Below are positions 61,005 through 64,000 of a DNA stretch of 64,000 bases, piece by piece. Position 1 is the first letter of the stretch. Each line of letters starts with the position of its first letter. Under the pieces are notes generated by a model. That model was not told the origin of the DNA and searched no databases. It worked only from the letters and a program-made list of their open reading frames with translations. The DNA is taken from NCBI GenBank assembly GCA_046351395.1, contig JAXLYP010000006.1, positions 327,065 through 391,064 of the forward strand. Direction: 5' to 3'. Source of the DNA: CAYYKK01 sp046351395. GTDB taxonomy: Bacteria; Myxococcota_A; Polyangia; Polyangiales; Polyangiaceae. The translations under genes and the position numbers were made by a program.

Positions 61005-61988
61005 ATGTCGAATTCAGGTCCTACGATTCCTATCGGTCCCGAGGGCGCGTTCGATCTCGCCGCGGCGAACTCCGCCGTGGCCGAGACGGAGATGACGATC
61101 GATACCGGGCAAGCCGAGCTCGGCTTCGATCCGGTCATCGGGGAGCGCTCGCTCCTCCTGGTCAAGGCGATCCTCATGCTGATCGATCCCTCGCGGGTCA
61201 TCGCGTCGAACGTCGACTGCTGCTACGCGGCGAACGAAGCGGCGGCCCTCGCGACGAACATCGAGAGCCCGCGCATCGCGGAGAAGTTCGCCAAGATGCC
61301 CGCCGAGTACATGGGGGACGCGACGCCCGCGTCCCTTCGCACGCTCGCGCACGCGCTCTTTTATTTGGAGACGCGCGCGCGCACCAAGGCCGCGACGTCG
61401 TCCAACGTGCAGGTCTCCCTGGCGCTCATGAACGAGGGCGTGGAGCTCCGCGAGCGGATGCTGCGCGTGCTCGGCTACCACTTTGTCGGCGATCCGGACA
61501 TGACGGCGGAGCTCGCCGACATCCGCTCCGGCCAGGGGTACATGGACCTCGCGACCGATCTCGCGCGCCTCGCGACGCACTACACGCAGCACGCCTCGGC
61601 CCTCGCGGAGGACAAGAGGCACTACCACGCCAACGACCAGGTACGGGCCCGCGGGATCTCGAAGGAGATCTTCGCGGCTCTCCAGGGCGGCTCCGACACC
61701 GCGATCGTCGACCTCCGCAACCGCGCGTTCACCACGCTGCTCGAGGTGTACGGGCGCCTGAAGGCGGCCGGCGACTTCATCTTCGCCGACAGCCCGACGG
61801 ATCTCGCGCTGTTCCCTGCGCTCCGACAAGCCGTCGTCGCGCGGACGGCGCGAAGCCGGCGCGGGCCTGCGGATCCGGCTGTGCCGGAGACTCCGGCCGT
61901 ACCGGGGACCGTGCCGGCCGCACCGCCGGTTCACGCCCCGGTCGCCGCGCCCGCCGGGACGGGGCCCGGCGGCAGCCCGATCCTCTGA
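61005..61988 (+). CDS. Unknown helical protein upstream of HerA-type ATPase
   Basis: 327 residues, not recognised. The middle (about 40-265) is strongly helical, for example LLLVKAILMLIDPSRVIASN, AEKFAKMPAEYMGDATPASL and MLRVLGYHFVGDPDMTAELA. The C-terminal 60 residues are Pro/Ala/Gly-rich and low in complexity. There is no signal peptide. It sits 27 bp upstream of the ATPase gene, so the pair is likely co-transcribed and the protein may be the ATPase's partner. Confidence 0.75.
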   Translation: MSNSGPTIPIGPEGAFDLAAANSAVAETEMTIDTGQAELGFDPVIGERSLLLVKAILMLIDPSRVIASNVDCCYAANEAAALATNIESPRIAEKFAKMPAEYMGDATPASLRTLAHALFYLETRARTKAATSSNVQVSLALMNEGVELRERMLRVLGYHFVGDPDMTAELADIRSGQGYMDLATDLARLATHYTQHASALAEDKRHYHANDQVRARGISKEIFAALQGGSDTAIVDLRNRAFTTLLEVYGRLKAAGDFIFADSPTDLALFPALRQAVVARTARSRRGPADPAVPETPAVPGTVPAAPPVHAPVAAPAGTGPGGSPIL

Positions 61989-62015
61989 CCCACGGGCGGC
62001 TCGGAGAACCAGACA

Positions 62016-63485
62016 ATGTCCAACGCTGGGATCACCCTGCCCGACGACGGTCTCTTTCTCGGTGCGACCCGAGCTCTCGACGGCTCGGGCGCACCCTCGC
62101 GCCTCGTCATGCCGGCGCATCACCTCACCACGCATGGGGTGATCGTCGGCATGACGGGGAGCGGAAAGACCGGGCTCGTCATGGTCACCGTGGAAGAGGC
62201 GCTGCGCGCCGAGGTGCCGGTGTTGGTGGTCGACGTGAAGGGCGATCTTCCCAACCTGCTCCTCCGGTTCGCAGACTTTCTACCGACCACGATAGCCCCG
62301 TGGGTCGAGCTCGGACCACGTGACAAAGGTCCGGGCGCGCTCGAGCGCGTCGCCGAGAAGGCCGCGGCGGAGCGCCGCGCCGGACTTGGCGCGTGGGCGA
62401 TCGGCGAGGCACATCTGGCCGACTACGTCGCGCGCAGCGCCGTGCGCGTCATCACGCCCGGCGCGGACGCCGGCGAGCTCCTTCACGTGCTCTCCTCCCT
62501 CGAGCGCCGCTCGAACCGGTGGGACACGGACGTCGAAGGCGCGCGCGCGGCGCTGTCCGCCGCCATCTCTCTCATCCTTCGCTTGCTCGGGCGAGACGCG
62601 GACGCCGCGCGGAGCCGCGAGCACGTCCTCCTGTCGGTGCTCGCCGAGAACCGCCTCAGCCGCGGCGGCTCGGCGGACATCGCGTCCCTGCTCGCAGACA
62701 TTGCGGATCCCCCCATCACGGCGATCGGCGCGCTCCCCGTCGAGGACTTTCTCTCCAAGAAGGCGCGGCGTGAGCTCGCGGCCGCACTCAACAGTCTGCT
62801 GGCGTCCCCCACGTTCGCGAGCTGGCGACAGGGCGCGACGCTCGACGTCGGCGAGTGGATGCGCCCCGTCGAGGCGAACGGCCGCACGAAGACGCCCGTC
62901 ACGGTCGTGAGCGTCGCCCACCTGGACGACGCGGAGCGCGAGCTCGTCCTCGGCGTCGTGCTCGAGGAGATCCTCACCTGGGTACGGAGCCTTCCCGGCT
63001 CCCAGCAACTGAAGGCGCTCGTCGTGTTCGACGAGGTGTACGGCTTCCTCCCGCCCCACCCCGCCAATCCGCCCACGAAGCGCCCCCTGGTCGCGCTGAT
63101 GAAGCAAGCGCGTGCGTTCGGCGTGGGCGTCCTCATCGCGACCCAGAACCCGATGGATCTCGACTATCGCGCGCTCTCGAACGCAGGCGTCTGGGCGCTC
63201 GGCCGCTTGCAGACAGACGCGGATCGCACGCGCGTGCTCGACGGCCTCGTCGGGAGCGCAGGCGACGAGGCAGCCGCGCTCGGCGCGACCCTCAAGCGCC
63301 TCGCTCCCAGGTGGTTCCTCCTCCGAGACGTGCACGACAAGCGCGGCACGCAGTTCCTTCAGCCGCGCTGGGCGATGTCGTTCATGCGCGGCCCCATGAC
63401 GCGCCAGGAGATCCGTCGCGCTCGCGGGATCGCCTCACCCGTGGGGATCCCTCAACCGCTGCCTCTCTCGGTATCGATGAAGTGA
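62016..63485 (+). CDS. HerA/DUF87-type ATPase
   Basis: 489 residues. After a short lead, HLTTHGVIVGMTGSGKTGLV carries Walker A (Lys51). ALVVFDEVYGFLPPHPANPP is the Walker B and its Glu, and IATQNPMDLDYRALSNAGVW has the sensor Gln and Arg features of the HerA/FtsK family. The region between (about 90-330) is helical. The C-terminus is short and ends LPLSVSMK. Such ATPases work as hexameric DNA or protein translocases; related ones act in anti-phage systems, but the partner here is unknown. Confidence 0.85.
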   Translation: MSNAGITLPDDGLFLGATRALDGSGAPSRLVMPAHHLTTHGVIVGMTGSGKTGLVMVTVEEALRAEVPVLVVDVKGDLPNLLLRFADFLPTTIAPWVELGPRDKGPGALERVAEKAAAERRAGLGAWAIGEAHLADYVARSAVRVITPGADAGELLHVLSSLERRSNRWDTDVEGARAALSAAISLILRLLGRDADAARSREHVLLSVLAENRLSRGGSADIASLLADIADPPITAIGALPVEDFLSKKARRELAAALNSLLASPTFASWRQGATLDVGEWMRPVEANGRTKTPVTVVSVAHLDDAERELVLGVVLEEILTWVRSLPGSQQLKALVVFDEVYGFLPPHPANPPTKRPLVALMKQARAFGVGVLIATQNPMDLDYRALSNAGVWALGRLQTDADRTRVLDGLVGSAGDEAAALGATLKRLAPRWFLLRDVHDKRGTQFLQPRWAMSFMRGPMTRQEIRRARGIASPVGIPQPLPLSVSMK

Positions 63486-63679
63486 AACCACGCGCGCTTC
63501 GTGTCCTCCCGAAGTTCGATGCCCGCGTCGACGAAGCCTTGCTTCATCCGCGTCCCGAAGTCTGAAGCGAGCGGAGCTCGTCTACATTGCGGCCACGGGC
63601 AACGAGTACGCTGGCGGCGCAAAAGACTATGCGAGGTGCGCGAACCAGTACGGGTCTGCGATCCAAGACCATCGCTCAG

Positions 63680-64000
63680 CGCCAACCCATACCTCAGCGA
63701 CATCCTCGACGAGATCACGTCGGAGCAGGAGGCCGACGACAGCCATCGAAAGCGCATCGAGTGGTCGAGACCCGGGATCCCGAGGGAGAACTTGACGATG
63801 GCGCAGCTCTACGACGACGAAGGCAACCAGCGGTCGGACTCGGCGTTGCTCGACCTGATGTTCATCGAGACTGCCGGGAAGCCGGATGCGAACGAGGCGC
63901 AGAACCGCCGCGACGCAGACGAGTACGGCTGGGAGTTCCACATCGAGGCGCAGGCAGACGGGACCTACACGCTCGACGGGACCGCCACGATCACCACCTT
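63680..64000 (+). CDS. Partial unknown gene at right edge, frameshifted near 63.69 kb
   Basis: From about 63690 one frame reads NPYLSDILDEITSEQEADDS and continues as IEWSRPGIPRENLTMAQLYD, DEGNQRSDSALLDLMFIETA and YGWEFHIEAQADGTYTLDGT to the window end. In another frame just upstream the sequence reads ELVYIAATGNEYAGGAKDYA then RCANQYGSAIQDHR (63570-63690). A base change near 63690 could join them. The start is unknown; ATG 63798 is an internal candidate. The gene continues past 64000, so the protein cannot be identified. Confidence 0.4.

Noticed and set aside
63452..63590. Minus-strand end MKQGFVDAGIELREDTKRAW near 63452
   Set aside because: Protein-like, but overlaps the 3' end of the HerA gene and has no start or family; kept only as a note.

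Overview
The window is chromosomal DNA of very high GC content and almost certainly comes from a myxobacterium (Myxococcota, probably Polyangiales). I base this on many lipoproteins with a Ser/Thr/Gly/Ala-rich linker after the lipobox Cys, a secreted protease with a MYXO-CTERM-like tail, TSP3-OmpA lipoproteins, a Ser/Thr kinase with a C-terminal extracellular part, and a PAS hybrid histidine kinase. I saw no rRNA, tRNA, CRISPR array, transposase or integrase.

Layout. 1-4.2 kb: a minus-strand operon of an unknown protein and MurG-like and GT4 glycosyltransferases, divergent from a sphingosine-1-phosphate-lyase-like PLP enzyme. 6-16 kb: small membrane proteins, a TauE/SafE transporter, a frameshift-ridden patch (7.3-8.9 kb) and a run of secreted proteins and lipoproteins (trypsin-like protease, LpqC/PHB-depolymerase-like esterase, OmpA-type protein). 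16-20.4 kb: a beta-oxidation unit (3-hydroxyacyl-CoA dehydrogenase/enoyl-CoA hydratase fusion plus thiolase). 23.1-26.8 kb: a pgl-like glycan module (aminotransferase, GT4, acetyltransferase, phosphoglycosyl transferase). 26.8-37 kb: housekeeping and metabolic genes (GH3 glycosidase, FolB, ABC-F ATPase, aldehyde dehydrogenase, SDR). 37-46 kb: a cell-surface and signalling stretch with a TSP3-OmpA lipoprotein, a collagen-like lipoprotein and a Ser/Thr kinase in one unit, then a fatty-acid-hydroxylase-like protein and a hybrid histidine kinase. 45.8-47.8 kb: a BlaI/BlaR1-type pair plus a lipoprotein, with two BlaI-type operators visible.

51-61 kb is an accessory and probably defence-related island, partly less GC-rich and partly decayed. 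It carries a DarT/DarG toxin-antitoxin pair (ADP-ribosyltransferase plus macrodomain antitoxin), a DisA_N (diadenylate cyclase)-like protein, a truncated type I methylase HsdM, a membrane-anchored trypsin-like protease, and an endonuclease/exonuclease/phosphatase remnant. It ends in a tandem array of twelve 42-bp units, each centred on a short hairpin. Downstream lies a two-gene unit of a helical protein and a HerA/DUF87-type ATPase, and a frameshifted gene runs off the right edge.

Several genes show what look like single-base frameshifts (near 1467, 7.4-8.85 kb, 16.83 kb, 51.03 kb, 59-60 kb, 63.7 kb). Many would be repaired by one inserted or deleted base, so some may be assembly errors rather than biological decay. 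Raw reads would decide.
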